Assembly (NCBI RefSeq): GCF_001940525.2
Contig: NZ_CP019437.1
Coordinates: forward strand, 1,586,501-1,650,500
Direction of reading: 5' to 3'
Source of the DNA: Thioclava nitratireducens
GTDB taxonomy: Bacteria; Pseudomonadota; Alphaproteobacteria; Rhodobacterales; Rhodobacteraceae
DNA length: 64,000 nucleotides
A model generated the notes under the pieces. That model had not been told where the DNA came from and searched no databases. It saw only the letters and a list, made by a program, of their open reading frames with translations. Position 1 is the stretch's first letter. Every line of letters begins with the position of its first letter. Made by a program: the position numbers and the translations under genes. Positions 1-10,134 of the stretch are shown here, piece by piece.

Positions 1-121
1 AACCGAAGAGGACAAGCCGCAGCCCGATTTCGCAGGCTGGATGATTGCTTCGAGCCCGGCGCTCTCGGCACTCGATCACCCGCGTTACGACGTCTGGGTC
101 ATCCGATGCAAAAGTGACTGA
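1..121 (+). CDS. DUF2155 domain protein, C-terminal fragment
   Basis: Only the last 39 codons are in the window, read from base 2 to a TGA at 119-121. The fragment contains FAGWMIASSPALSALDHP followed by YDVWV and a cysteine near the end, which is the conserved C-terminal block of DUF2155 proteins (small exported proteins of unknown function in alphaproteobacteria). Its gene converges on aat and the two coding ends overlap by 37 bases. Proximity to aat and accBC is usual for Rhodobacteraceae. The function is unknown. Confidence 0.75.
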   Translation, partial: TEEDKPQPDFAGWMIASSPALSALDHPRYDVWVIRCKSD

Positions 122-723
122 GGCGCGGGGATCGCGCCTGAGGTGAAGTCGCACTCTCGGGGCAGCGCCTGCGCGAGCCGCGCGCGATATTCGTTTCGGG
201 TCACCTCGACCGCGCCCATCGAAGCCAGATGCGGCGTGATGTATTGCGTATCGAGCAAGCTGAACCCCGTCTGACGCAGCCGGTCCACCAGGTAGGTGAG
301 CGCCACTTTCGAGGCATTGGGGCGGCGCGAGAACATGCTCTCTCCGAAGAACGCTCCGCCAAGGGTAATCCCGAAGATGCCGCCCGCGAGTCTCCCATCC
401 TGCCAGACCTCCAGGCTATGCGCGAAGCCTGCGGCGTGGAGCTGATCGTAGAGCGCGAAGAGCGGTCCGTTGATCCATGTCTCGTCGCGGTCGGCACAGC
501 CTTCGACCACGCCGCGAAACGCGGCATTTGTCGAAATACTGTAATCCCCGCGCCGGATGACTTTCGCGAGAGAGCGCGAAATGTGGAATTTGTCCAAGGG
601 GACGATCCCGCGCAAGGCTGGGTCGAACCAGTGAAGCTGCGGATTGTCGCGGCTTTCAGCCATCGGGAAGATGCCCTGCGCATATCCGGCGAGAAGTAGT
701 TCCGCGCTCAGTCTGTCCGTCAT
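85..723 (-). CDS. aat: Leucyl/phenylalanyl-tRNA--protein transferase
   Basis: Cytoplasmic enzyme that transfers Leu or Phe from tRNA to proteins with an N-terminal Arg or Lys, marking them for ClpS/ClpAP (N-degron pathway). The 212-residue protein has the family blocks: GYAQGIFPMAE at 13-23, HWFDP at 31-35, the FFGESMFS block near 130 and LLDTQY near 155-160. The ATG at 723 is chosen because homologues begin about 13 residues before the GxFPM block; the open frame continues to 792, but the extra 23 residues are not conserved-looking. Divergent from the methyltransferase at 795. The alphaproteobacterial form is short, so the length is normal. Confidence 0.95.
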   Translation of the reverse strand: MTDRLSAELLLAGYAQGIFPMAESRDNPQLHWFDPALRGIVPLDKFHISRSLAKVIRRGDYSISTNAAFRGVVEGCADRDETWINGPLFALYDQLHAAGFAHSLEVWQDGRLAGGIFGITLGGAFFGESMFSRRPNASKVALTYLVDRLRQTGFSLLDTQYITPHLASMGAVEVTRNEYRARLAQALPRECDFTSGAIPAPQSLLHRMTQTS

Positions 724-794
724 TGTCTTGCCCGGTTTTCCCGTTACGCCTAGGCTCGCCAACAAGATGAACCAGAGCGGGGCCGAGCGCAAAT

Positions 795-1505
795 ATGGGT
801 TTCTACGATTTCCTCCCCGAGATCGATCGATATGCCGAGGATCCCGGTACGGTGGAGCGGATGAACCTGCGCCACAAGATGATCATCAAGCCGCTCGAGC
901 AGGAGATCGCGGGCAAGCGTGTGCTCGATCTGGCGGCGCATGATGGTCGCTGGGCCTATGCCTTCGCCGCTGCGGGAGCCTCGGAAGTGGTGGGAATCGA
1001 AGGGCGGCAGGAGCTGATCGACCGCTTCGAGCAGTTCCCCCGCGCGCATCTGCGCGAGAAGGTGAAGCTGATCTGCGACGACATCTTCGACGGAATGCAG
1101 AAGCTGATCGACGCGGGCGAGCGCTTCGACGTGGTCGGTGTTCTCGGCATTCTCTACCACGTCATGGACCATTTCCGGTTGTTCCAGCTGGTGCGCCAGC
1201 TGGGGCCCGAACTGGTGATCGTGGACAGCGAATTCGCACAGCGCCCGGGGCCGATCATTCTGCTGATGCGCGAGCGCACCGATAACGAGCTGAACTCGAT
1301 CCCGCAGATCGACGGGCAGGAGAAAGCGTTGATCGGAATTCCATCCTTCCCGGCGATGACCGCAATGGCAGATGTGCTCGATTACGACTGCCATTGGCTC
1401 GACTGGGAGCAGATCGGACAAGGCCAACGCAGCCATATCGGCGATTACTATCGCCCCAAGGATAAAGAGAAAAAGCGCGGCACCTGCCTGCTGACCCCGA
1501 AATGA
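795..1505 (+). CDS. Class I SAM-dependent methyltransferase, DUF1698-like
   Basis: 236 residues with a Rossmann methyltransferase core. Motif I is VLDLAAHDGRWA at about 43-54, followed by the acidic end of strand 2 (VVGIEG, near 65-70) and a strand 4 region VVGVLGILYHV near 115-125. This pattern resembles tRNA wobble-uridine (CmoB/DUF1698-like) and related small-molecule methyltransferases, where LxxxYH follows strand 4. The substrate cannot be inferred. The gene is divergent from aat and ends in a strong hairpin shared with the converging accC. It looks like a single-gene transcription unit. Confidence 0.75.
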   Translation: MGFYDFLPEIDRYAEDPGTVERMNLRHKMIIKPLEQEIAGKRVLDLAAHDGRWAYAFAAAGASEVVGIEGRQELIDRFEQFPRAHLREKVKLICDDIFDGMQKLIDAGERFDVVGVLGILYHVMDHFRLFQLVRQLGPELVIVDSEFAQRPGPIILLMRERTDNELNSIPQIDGQEKALIGIPSFPAMTAMADVLDYDCHWLDWEQIGQGQRSHIGDYYRPKDKEKKRGTCLLTPK

Positions 1506-1533
1506 AAAACGCCCCCGAAACCGGGGGCGTTTT
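1506..1533. terminator. Bidirectional intrinsic terminator
   Basis: A perfect stem ACGCCCCCG / CGGGGGCGT with loop AAAC is flanked by A-rich sequence on the left and TTTT on the right. It therefore works as an intrinsic terminator in both directions, between the methyltransferase (ending at 1505) and accC (ending at 1551 on the other strand). Confidence 0.85.
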
Positions 1534-1550
1534 CGTCAATGTCGACCCGC

Positions 1551-2894
1551 TCAGAGGTTTTTCTCGAGCCATTTCTCGAGCCAGTGGATCGAGTAGTTGC
1601 CGCTCTGGATGTCGGGCTCTTGCAGGAGCGCGTTGAACAACGGAACGGTCGTATCCACCCCGTCCACGATCAGCTCGCCAAGCGCGCGATGCAGGCGCTG
1701 CAGCGCCTCGTGGCGGTCGCGGCCATGCACGATCAGCTTCGCGATGAGGCTGTCGTAATAGGGCGGGATCGAATAGCCGTCATAAAGCGCGCTATCCATC
1801 CGCACGCCAAGGCCGCCCGGCGCGTGGTAATGGGTGATCTTGCCGGGGCAGGGAGCGAAGTTCGGCAGCTTCTCGGCGTTGATCCGTACTTCGATCGCGT
1901 GACCGCGGATCGACAGCTTGTCCTGATCGAACTCCATCGGCTCGCCGGCGGCAACCTTGATCTGCTGACGCACGAGATCGACGCCGAAGATCGCCTCGGT
2001 CACCGGGTGTTCGACTTGAAGGCGGGTGTTCATCTCGATGAAGTAGAACTCGCCATCCTCGTAGAGGAACTCGATCGTGCCGGCGCCGGAATAGCCCATT
2101 TCGCCGATTGCGTTGGCGCAGATGCTGCCGATGCGGGCACGCTCTTCTGGCGTGATCGACGGGCCGGGGGCCTCTTCGAGCACCTTCTGGTGGCGGCGCT
2201 GGAGAGAGCAGTCGCGCTCGCCCAGATGGACGCCGCGGCCCTTGCCGTCGCCGAAGACCTGCACTTCGATATGGCGCGGCTTCTGAAGGTATTTCTCGAT
2301 ATAGACTTCGTCATTGCCGAAGGCGGCTTTCGCCTCGGAACGCGCGGTGCGGAACGCGACCTCAAGTTCTTCTTCGGACCTCGCGACCTTCATCCCGCGA
2401 CCGCCGCCGCCGGCGGTGGCCTTGATGATGACCGGATAACCCATATCGGCCGCGATCTGCTTCGCGGATTCGGTATCGGGAACACCGCCCGCCGAGCCCG
2501 GTACGACCGGAATGCCAAGATTTTTCGCGGTTTCCTTCGCGGTGATCTTGTCGCCCATGATGCGAATATGGGCGGCGGACGGGCCGATGAAGGTAATGCC
2601 GTGATCCTCGAGCACCTGCACGAAGGCGGCATTCTCGGACAGGAACCCGTAGCCCGGGTGGATCGCCTGAGCGCCGGTGATTTCGCAGGCCGCGACGATG
2701 GCGGGCACCGAAAGGTAGGATTGGCTCGAGGAGTTCGGGCCGATGCAGACCGATTCATCGGCCATGCGCACATGCATCGCGTCCGAATCCGCCGTCGAAT
2801 GGACCGCGACCGAGGCGATCCCCATCTCGCGGCAGGCACGGATCACGCGCAGCGCGATCTCGCCCCGGTTGGCGATCAGGATCTTGTCGAACAT
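1551..2894 (-). CDS. accC: Acetyl-CoA carboxylase, biotin carboxylase subunit
   Basis: ATP-dependent carboxylation of the biotin on BCCP with bicarbonate, the first half-reaction of acetyl-CoA carboxylase in fatty-acid synthesis. The 447-residue protein has the normal family length and all landmarks: ANRGEIALRVIRA at the N-terminus, HPGYGFLSEN near 80-89, the ATP-grasp glycine loop GGGGRGMK near 163-170, and the catalytic segment EMNTRLQVEHPVTE near 290-303. It starts 10 bases after the accB stop, so the two form an operon transcribed leftward. Confidence 0.98.
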   Translation of the reverse strand: MFDKILIANRGEIALRVIRACREMGIASVAVHSTADSDAMHVRMADESVCIGPNSSSQSYLSVPAIVAACEITGAQAIHPGYGFLSENAAFVQVLEDHGITFIGPSAAHIRIMGDKITAKETAKNLGIPVVPGSAGGVPDTESAKQIAADMGYPVIIKATAGGGGRGMKVARSEEELEVAFRTARSEAKAAFGNDEVYIEKYLQKPRHIEVQVFGDGKGRGVHLGERDCSLQRRHQKVLEEAPGPSITPEERARIGSICANAIGEMGYSGAGTIEFLYEDGEFYFIEMNTRLQVEHPVTEAIFGVDLVRQQIKVAAGEPMEFDQDKLSIRGHAIEVRINAEKLPNFAPCPGKITHYHAPGGLGVRMDSALYDGYSIPPYYDSLIAKLIVHGRDRHEALQRLHRALGELIVDGVDTTVPLFNALLQEPDIQSGNYSIHWLEKWLEKNL

Positions 2895-2904
2895 ACCGGC
2901 CCCC

Positions 2905-3405
2905 TTATTCGACGATCATCAGGGTCGAGCCGTATTCGACCGGCTGACCGTCATCGACGAGGATGCGCTTCACGGTGCCCGACTTCGGGGCGGGGATATG
3001 GTTCATGGTTTTCATCGCCTCGACGATCATCAGCGTCTGGCCTTCCTTGACCTGGTCGCCGACCTTCACGAAGGCCGATGCGCCCGGCTCGGGCGAGAGA
3101 TAGGCGGTGCCCACCATGGGCGAGGCCACGGCGCCGGGGTGATCGGCGGGGTCTTCGACGGGCGCGGATTGCTCTGCGGCCGCGGGGTGGGCAGCCGGGG
3201 CAGCAACGGGTGCCGGAGCGGGGGCTGCTGCGGGGGCAGGGGCGGCAGCGTGCACGATATTGGTCTGTTTCGACACCCGCACTTTCAGGCTGTCATCTTG
3301 CGCGTAATCGCGGGTCACGGCGATTTCGGTCAGCTCGTTCGCATTGAGCAGTTCGGCAAGGGCCTGAATGAAGGCCACGTCGTTGTCACGGGTATTTTTG
3401 GTCAT
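2905..3405 (-). CDS. accB: Acetyl-CoA carboxylase biotin carboxyl carrier protein
   Basis: BCCP subunit of acetyl-CoA carboxylase. The 166-residue protein begins [18 protein letters not shown], has an Ala/Pro-rich flexible linker in the middle and ends in the biotinyl/lipoyl domain. The biotinylated lysine is K132 in EAMKTM; many BCCPs read EAMKM, and EAMKxMN is common in alphaproteobacteria. The ATG at 3405 is preceded by GAGGA; the frame stays open upstream to 3720, but that extension has no BCCP character. First gene of accB-accC, with its promoter in the 3406-3700 gap. Confidence 0.97.
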   Translation of the reverse strand: MTKNTRDNDVAFIQALAELLNANELTEIAVTRDYAQDDSLKVRVSKQTNIVHAAAPAPAAAPAPAPVAAPAAHPAAAEQSAPVEDPADHPGAVASPMVGTAYLSPEPGASAFVKVGDQVKEGQTLMIVEAMKTMNHIPAPKSGTVKRILVDDGQPVEYGSTLMIVE

Positions 3406-3700
3406 GCGGTCCTCGAAGGGTGCTTTGAAATGGAGCCCATTCTGCGGGGCTCTTTGATGCTGAGGGCGGTTATACGCGAGGTAACGCGCGGTGAAAAGGC
3501 GCATCGGCCGTCCGGTTGTCAGGGGGTCGCGATCTCGTGATTGCCCGGTATTTGAGCATGCGTGGGGTAGAAACTGCTCAACAACCGGGCAATCGGGCGG
3601 GAAATTGGCGGCCCGCCGCGCTGCGGCATATTTTACCACTTGATAAAATTCAATCCTGTGCGAGCGTAGGGAACAAGAAAAACTGACAGGGAGCCCGCAA
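3406..3700. other. Intergenic divergent control region accB / preT
   Basis: A 295-base gap between the divergent accB and preT. It holds no credible gene. The preT-proximal third is unusually AT-rich for this genome and contains two overlapping symmetric elements at 3630-3653, described separately. A purine-rich ribosome site (GACAGGGAG) ends about 8 bases before the GTG of preT. I see no clear sigma-70 promoter for accB. Confidence 0.6.
3640..3653 (+). promoter_or_regulatory. FNR/FnrL-like box upstream of preT (one mismatch)
   Basis: TTGATAAAATTCAA matches the FNR family consensus TTGAT-N4-ATCAA at 9 of 10 defined positions. Its centre is 54 bases before the preT start, close to the spacing of the two better boxes near 28.2 and 38.4 kb. 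It overlaps an alternative dyad (TTTTACCA/TGATAAAA at 3631-3648), so the true protein that reads this region is uncertain. Confidence 0.4.
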
Positions 3701-5044
3701 GTGTCCAATAGCCAGCTCACCGAAGGGATCGCGCCAGCACGGCTCGACCCGGAAAGCTACTGCACCAATTTCGCCGATCACGCGCCGCCACTTGGGGCGC
3801 AAGAGGCCCGCATCGCGGCCGATCGCTGCTATTTCTGCTATGATGCGCCATGCATGGAGGCGTGCCCGACCGCGATCGACATCCCTCTGTTCATCCGGCA
3901 GATCTCGACCGGAACACCGGAAGCCGCAGCGAAGACGATCTTCGACCAGAACATCATGGGCGGTATGTGCGCCCGCGTCTGCCCGACGGAAAATCTCTGC
4001 GAAGGGTCCTGCGTTCGCATGGAGTCGGAGGGCGAGCCGGTCGAGATCGGCGCGCTGCAGCGCTACGCGACCGATACGCTGATGGCCAAGCAAAGCCACC
4101 CCTACACTCGCGCCGCGAGCACGGGCAAATCGGTCGCCGTCGTGGGCGCCGGGCCCGCAGGTCTCGCCTGTGCGCACCGTCTCGCGATGAAGGGCCACGA
4201 GGTCACCGTCTATGACGCGCGCTCGAAGCCAGGCGGCCTCAATGAATACGGTATCGCAAGCTACAAGGCGCCGGGCGGGTTCGCGCAGGCGGAAGTTGAC
4301 TGGCTGCTGCAGATCGGCGGCATCACCGTGGTCGAAAACTGGCAATTGGGCCGCGCCGGTGACGGCGATCTGGCCGAGCTGCTGGGCGATTTCGACGCCG
4401 TTTTCCTCGGGATGGGCCTGTCGGGCGTGAACGCGCTGCGCCTCGATGGCGAAGACAAGGACGGTATCCGCCCCGCGACCGAGTTCATCGCGGAGTTGCG
4501 TCAGGCCTCCGATTTGGCCGAACTGCCGATCGGGCGCGATGTGGTCGTGATCGGCGGCGGCATGACGGCGGTCGACGCCGCAGTGCAGTCGAAGCTGCTA
4601 GGTGCGCTCAACGTGACCCTCGTCTACCGTCGTTCGCGCGCCGAGATGCCCGCCAGCACGGTCGAGCAGGAGCACGCGCTGACCCATGGCGTGAACATCA
4701 TCGAGAACGCCGCCCCCATCGCCATCCACGGCAATGGCGCGGTGCGTCAGGTCGAGTTCGCCTATACTAAGAAGGGTCCCGACGGCCTCGAGATGACCGA
4801 CGCGATCTTCAAACTGCCCGCCGATCAGGTCTTCAAGGCGATCGGTCAGACGCTGGGCGACATGCCTCCGAAAGTCGAGGTCGCGGGCGGCAAGATCAAG
4901 GTGGACGGCGCGGGCCGCACCTCGGTCGAACGGGTCTGGGCGGGGGGCGATTGCACCCATGCCGGCGAAGACCTGACCGTGACGGCGGTCGCGCAGGGGC
5001 GCGATGCAGCTGAAGAAATCCACCAATTCCTGATGGAGGGCTAA
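3701..5044 (+). CDS. preT: NAD-dependent dihydropyrimidine dehydrogenase, PreT subunit
   Basis: Flavin and Fe-S subunit of the PreTA dehydrogenase that reduces uracil or thymine to the dihydropyrimidine, first step of the reductive pathway. The 447-residue protein has two N-terminal 4Fe-4S motifs (C43, C46, C51, C55 and C90, C94, C100, C104), an FAD loop GAGPAG at 149-154 and a second Rossmann loop GGGMTA near 285-290, the glutamate-synthase beta-subunit architecture. GTG start at 3701 with GACAGGGAG upstream. preA follows 3 bases after the stop. A generic GltD-like oxidoreductase is the alternative, made unlikely by preA and the downstream catabolic genes. Confidence 0.95.
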   Translation: MSNSQLTEGIAPARLDPESYCTNFADHAPPLGAQEARIAADRCYFCYDAPCMEACPTAIDIPLFIRQISTGTPEAAAKTIFDQNIMGGMCARVCPTENLCEGSCVRMESEGEPVEIGALQRYATDTLMAKQSHPYTRAASTGKSVAVVGAGPAGLACAHRLAMKGHEVTVYDARSKPGGLNEYGIASYKAPGGFAQAEVDWLLQIGGITVVENWQLGRAGDGDLAELLGDFDAVFLGMGLSGVNALRLDGEDKDGIRPATEFIAELRQASDLAELPIGRDVVVIGGGMTAVDAAVQSKLLGALNVTLVYRRSRAEMPASTVEQEHALTHGVNIIENAAPIAIHGNGAVRQVEFAYTKKGPDGLEMTDAIFKLPADQVFKAIGQTLGDMPPKVEVAGGKIKVDGAGRTSVERVWAGGDCTHAGEDLTVTAVAQGRDAAEEIHQFLMEG

Positions 5045-5047
5045 GAG

Positions 5048-6349
5048 ATGGCCGATCTGACTTCTGAATTCATCGGTATCAAATCCCCCAATCCGTTCTG
5101 GCTCGCTTCCGCGCCGCCGACGGACAAGGAATACAATGTCCGCCGTGCCTTCGAAGCCGGTTGGGGCGGGGTCGTCTGGAAGACGCTGGGCTCGGAAGGG
5201 CCTCCCGTGGTCAACGTGAACGGCCCGCGCTACGGCGCGATCTATGGCGCGGATCGTCGTCTGCTCGGTCTCAACAATATCGAGCTGATCACCGACCGTC
5301 CGCTGCAGACAAACCTGCGCGAAATCAAGGCGGTGAAGCAGGACTACCCGGACCGCGCGATCATCGTCTCGCTGATGGTGCCCTGCGACGAGGAAAGCTG
5401 GAAGGCGATCCTGCCGCTGGTCGAGGAAACCGGCGCCGACGGGATCGAGCTGAACTTCGGTTGCCCGCATGGCATGGCCGAGCGCGGCATGGGGTCGGCT
5501 GTCGGTCAGGTCCCCGAATATATCGAGATGGTCACCCGCTGGTGTAAGCAATATTGCAGCCTGCCAGTGATCGTGAAGCTCACGCCGAACATCACCGATA
5601 TCCGGCGCCCGGCGGAAGCCGCGAAGCGCGGTGGGGCCGATGCGGTCTCGCTGATCAACACGATCAATTCGATCACCTCGGTCGATCTGGACGACTTCGC
5701 GCCGGAGCCCACCATTGACGGCAAAGGCACCCATGGCGGCTATTGCGGTCCGGCGGTGAAGCCGATCGCGCTGAACATGGTGGCCGAGATCGCACGCAAT
5801 CCCGATACGGCCGGTCTGCCGATCTCGGGCATCGGTGGCGTGACCACCTGGCGCGATGCGGCAGAGTTCATGGCGCTCGGGGCTGGCAACGTGCAGGTCT
5901 GCACGGCGGCGATGACCTACGGCTTCAAAGTCGTGCAGGAGATGATCTCCGGCCTGTCGGAATACATGGATCGCAAGGGCTTTACCTCGACCTCCGAATT
6001 GGTGGGCCGCGCGGTGCCGAATGTGACCGATTGGCAGTATCTCAATCTCAACTACGTCACCAAGGCAGAGATCAATCAGGAAGATTGCATCAAATGCGGT
6101 CGCTGCTATGCCGCTTGCGAGGACACCTCGCACCAGGCGATCGCGGTGTCCGACGACCGTGTCTATTCGGTCAAGGACGAGGAATGCGTGGCCTGCAACC
6201 TCTGCGTCGAGGTCTGCCCGGTTGAGTGCATCACGATGCGCAAGATGGACAAGGGTGAGGTGGATCCACGCACTGGCGAGACGGTCGGCGATTATGCCAA
6301 CTGGACGAGCCATCCCAACAACCCCTCCGCTGCGACCGCAGCCGAATAA
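5048..6349 (+). CDS. preA: NAD-dependent dihydropyrimidine dehydrogenase, PreA subunit
   Basis: Catalytic FMN subunit partnering PreT. Residues 1 to about 310 form a dihydroorotate-dehydrogenase-like TIM barrel (ELNFGCPHGMAERGMG, VIVKLTPNITD, ISGIGGVTTW). A C-terminal ferredoxin domain carries two 4Fe-4S motifs: C347, C350, C353, C357 and C380, C383, C386, C390. The 433-residue length is normal for the longer bacterial PreA. It is co-transcribed with preT (3-base gap, RBS AAGAG). Together they feed electrons from NADH to the pyrimidine ring; the reverse reaction is possible biochemically, but the catabolic neighbours indicate degradation. Confidence 0.96.
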   Translation: MADLTSEFIGIKSPNPFWLASAPPTDKEYNVRRAFEAGWGGVVWKTLGSEGPPVVNVNGPRYGAIYGADRRLLGLNNIELITDRPLQTNLREIKAVKQDYPDRAIIVSLMVPCDEESWKAILPLVEETGADGIELNFGCPHGMAERGMGSAVGQVPEYIEMVTRWCKQYCSLPVIVKLTPNITDIRRPAEAAKRGGADAVSLINTINSITSVDLDDFAPEPTIDGKGTHGGYCGPAVKPIALNMVAEIARNPDTAGLPISGIGGVTTWRDAAEFMALGAGNVQVCTAAMTYGFKVVQEMISGLSEYMDRKGFTSTSELVGRAVPNVTDWQYLNLNYVTKAEINQEDCIKCGRCYAACEDTSHQAIAVSDDRVYSVKDEECVACNLCVEVCPVECITMRKMDKGEVDPRTGETVGDYANWTSHPNNPSAATAAE

Positions 6350-6359
6350 GGGCAGGGGC

Positions 6360-7004
6360 TTAGCGAGTCACGTCGAGGTTCGGCGCGACCTGCGGGGGCA
6401 CCTGAGACCAACCCTCCTGAGGCGCGCTGTTCCGAGTATCGGGCGGCGCGTCTTTTTTCTCTGCCGTCTGTAGCGCAGTCTCCGGATGGAACTCGGCAGC
6501 GTCGGAGGTTTCGGCCTCTTTCTTCGCCGTCGATGTGTCGGCGAGCGGGGCGGTGACAATCCGTACCGGCTCAGGCGCAGGGCCCTCCGGGGTTGGCATA
6601 AGATCAGGTGCCGCCCAGAGTGCTGCCGCCTGCGCTTCGAGCGGCGTGACCTCGAAGGTCGGGATCGGGCCGGTCAAGGCGTCGGGATCGGGACGTGCAC
6701 CCCCATCGCTCATGCCAAGTGCGCGGGATGATTGGTTCAAATCCTCCGCGCCCCGATCCTGGCCATCCTCTTTCGACGCATCGGCGCTGCGCGCCGCGTG
6801 CGCCTCCAGGGCCCGCACTTGCTTCGCGCGATCCTGCGACGTCTGGGTGTCTACGTTTGCGCCGAGGCCGCCGTTCGTATTGGCCGCATCCGCAGGCGCC
6901 TCCACCTTGCTGGCAGGCGCTGTTTTCGGGGCCGCGACCGTCAATAGAGGCGACCACCCGATCTGAGGCATCAACCCCGAAATCCGGTCCATTCCGAGCT
7001 CCAT
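6360..7004 (-). CDS. Low-complexity hypothetical protein inside the pyrimidine locus
   Basis: 214 residues starting MELGMDRISGLMPQIGW and then rich in Ala, Pro, Glu, Thr and Asp, with no recognisable domain, no clear signal peptide and no transmembrane segment. It is probably largely disordered. It lies between preA (10 bases from its stop, converging) and the RutR-like gene at 7105, transcribed in the same direction as the latter. The codon pattern (GC-rich third positions, sensible amino-acid mix) supports a real gene over the antisense frames. I do not recognise the family, and a role in pyrimidine use is not shown. Confidence 0.6.
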   Translation of the reverse strand: MELGMDRISGLMPQIGWSPLLTVAAPKTAPASKVEAPADAANTNGGLGANVDTQTSQDRAKQVRALEAHAARSADASKEDGQDRGAEDLNQSSRALGMSDGGARPDPDALTGPIPTFEVTPLEAQAAALWAAPDLMPTPEGPAPEPVRIVTAPLADTSTAKKEAETSDAAEFHPETALQTAEKKDAPPDTRNSAPQEGWSQVPPQVAPNLDVTR

Positions 7005-7104
7005 TTTCTTGCGCCCCCACGCATGCTCAAACTGCGTCGAGGGTGTTACCAGACCGTTAAGATCCGGCGGAAACTTCGGAAATGGTTGCGGAAGGCTTAA
7101 CCGC

Positions 7105-7770
7105 TCAGGGCGCCAGAAGCCGCGCGAAGAGCAGGTCTAGGAAGGGGGCGGCCCCTTCCAGCGGCTCCTTGCCCGGGCCGAGGACCGCGCGCACCTGCGT
7201 GTCGAAATCCGCGTAATGCTGGGTGAGCGCCCAGATCGAGAAGATCAGGTGGTGCGGATCGACGGGCGCGAGGCGGCCCTCGGCGATCCAGCCTTCGATG
7301 ATCCGCGCCTTCTCGTCCACCAAGGTCTTGAGATCGGTGGATAATTCCGCGCCCATACGCGGTGCGCCCTGCAGCACCTCGTTGGCGAACAGTCGACTTT
7401 CGCGCGGCATTTCGCGGCTCATCTCGAGCTTGCGACGCATGTAGCGCATGATTTCCTCACGCGGCTCGCCCTCGGCGGAGATCGCGCGCAGCGGCGCGAG
7501 CCAGATATCGAGAAGCCCTTCCAGAAGTGCCTCGTGGATCGCCTCCTTGGAGGGAAAGTAATAGAGCACGTTCGGCTTGCTCAGCCCCGCTTCCGCCGCG
7601 ATCTGGTCGAGCGTCGCACCCCGGAAGCCATGCGCGGAAAACACGTCCAGCGCCGCCTCGAGAATCTTGCCGCGATTGACCTTCTGAATCCGGGTCAGCG
7701 GGCGCTTGCCGTCGTCGTCGCCGGTGAAGTCGCGCGGTTCGAGGTCGTCTGCCAAGTATTCGTCTCCCAA
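7105..7770 (-). CDS. rutR: TetR family regulator closely resembling RutR
   Basis: DNA-binding repressor or activator of pyrimidine genes; E. coli RutR binds uracil and thymine. The N-terminal HTH spans about 35-85 (ILEAALDVFSAHGFRG, IAAEAGLSKPNVLYYFPSKE). The ligand domain shares RutR signatures: ILDIWLAPL-type, LEMSRE.P..SRLF, DEKARIIEGWI and PxDPHHLIFxIWALTQHYADF. There is no ATG: TTG at 7770 opens the frame, but TTG at 7755 has a better ribosome site (GGGAG, 8 bases upstream), so the start is uncertain by 5 codons. Divergent from the aminotransferase gene, with a TGACC-N4-GGTCA palindrome between them. Confidence 0.92.
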   Translation of the reverse strand: MGDEYLADDLEPRDFTGDDDGKRPLTRIQKVNRGKILEAALDVFSAHGFRGATLDQIAAEAGLSKPNVLYYFPSKEAIHEALLEGLLDIWLAPLRAISAEGEPREEIMRYMRRKLEMSREMPRESRLFANEVLQGAPRMGAELSTDLKTLVDEKARIIEGWIAEGRLAPVDPHHLIFSIWALTQHYADFDTQVRAVLGPGKEPLEGAAPFLDLLFARLLAP

Positions 7771-7889
7771 TGCGTCGTTTACGTTAACCGAAGCGTGACT
7801 GCAGGATCAATCGCTACAGGCAGGAGAGCGCGCTATAAACGCCAGGTGAAGGCCGCTTGACTGGTTCCCAAGCTGTGCTAGCGTGAGTC

Positions 7890-7903
7890 TGACCGTTCGG
7901 TCA
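7890..7903. promoter_or_regulatory. RutR-like operator in front of the aminotransferase gene
   Basis: TGACCGTTCGGTCA is a perfect 6+6 palindrome with a 2-base centre. It matches the core TGACC-N4-GGTCA of the known E. coli RutR site (TTGACCA-N2-TGGTCAA). It lies between the divergent RutR-like gene and the aminotransferase, 53 bases before the latter's start. Two further copies lie between the second TetR gene and the amidohydrolase gene. Confidence 0.8.
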
Positions 7904-7955
7904 AACTAGACATCCCGGCCGCGTTCCGACCCGGCCTTCCGACCGGAGTTTTCCC

Positions 7956-9281
<1,326 letters not shown>

Positions 9282-9305
9282 TCGGGCTCAAGCCTAGATG
9301 ACAAG

Positions 9306-9334
9306 ACGGCCGCGCAGGGATTGCGCGGCCGTTT
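9306..9334 (+). terminator. Intrinsic terminator after the aminotransferase gene
   Basis: A 10-bp stem ACGGCCGCGC / GCGCGGCCGT with a 7-base loop is followed by TT then CTCG. The U-tract is short, but the stem is strong. Located 25 bases after the aminotransferase stop. Confidence 0.65.
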
Positions 9335-9406
9335 CTCGTTGCGGGTTGATGCGCGGCCCGGGGCTAGTCGCCCCGCGCCATTCTGACGTCCGAGACGGCG
9401 CGTCGC

Positions 9407-9988
9407 TCAGTACGGGTTCTTCGCCCCGCGATCCTCGCTCAGCGATTGCTGCGAGCGCTCGACGATCATCTCGATCGCGTCGGCGAGATGTTCCTCACCG
9501 ATGGCATTGTCGCCGCGCGCCACCCGGATGCGATGCGCCTCGATCATGACCTCGGCATGGGACGTTCCGCGCGGCGGTTCGAACTTGTAGGTGGCCAGCT
9601 CGATCAGGAGTCCCAGCGGATCCTTGAAATATATCGAATCCATAAAGCCGCGATCCTTCACGCCGGAATGCGCGATTCCGCGCGCATCGAGTCTTGCCAC
9701 GACCTGCCGATGCGTCGCCATCGAGACATTGAAGGCTAGATGATGCACGCAGCCCGGGTCGGTGGGCGTGCGGTCATGAACAGGCTTGCGGGTCTCGTTC
9801 GTGAAGATCGTGATCAGCCGCCCGTCACCCGGATCGAAATAGAGATGCCCTTCGTCGGCATTGTCGAGATTGGGCTGATCGAAGATGAACGGCATCCCCA
9901 GGACACCCTCCCAGAAATCGATGGAGCTCTGCCGATCCGCGCCGGTCAGCGTGATGTGGTGAACCCCCTGAACCTGCATCTTGCGCAT
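9407..9988 (-). CDS. VOC superfamily protein (ring-cleavage dioxygenase-like)
   Basis: 193-residue vicinal-oxygen-chelate fold protein. Two paired beta-alpha-beta modules are visible, with metal-ligand candidates in VHHITL (H10-H11 area), CVHHLAF near 82-87 and the glutamate of LLIELATY near 131-135, the H/H/E pattern of extradiol dioxygenase-like VOC proteins. The ATG at 9988 has AGAGGA upstream; M4 is an alternative start. It is transcribed against the surrounding pyrimidine genes. The substrate cannot be inferred; it could be a lyase, an isomerase or a dioxygenase. Confidence 0.75.
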   Translation of the reverse strand: MRKMQVQGVHHITLTGADRQSSIDFWEGVLGMPFIFDQPNLDNADEGHLYFDPGDGRLITIFTNETRKPVHDRTPTDPGCVHHLAFNVSMATHRQVVARLDARGIAHSGVKDRGFMDSIYFKDPLGLLIELATYKFEPPRGTSHAEVMIEAHRIRVARGDNAIGEEHLADAIEMIVERSQQSLSEDRGAKNPY

Positions 9989-10134
9989 GTCGTCCTCTGC
10001 CTGAATTGCCTCTCGATCAAGATAACCCGTGCAGCGCTCAGGTCTAGGAACAGGATCTGTGCGGGGCCGCGCGAAACCCCGCCGAGCGTCGCCACGCAGC
10101 GCTGCGCGAGCTTGTCGCGGCGCGGGGGTGAGCT

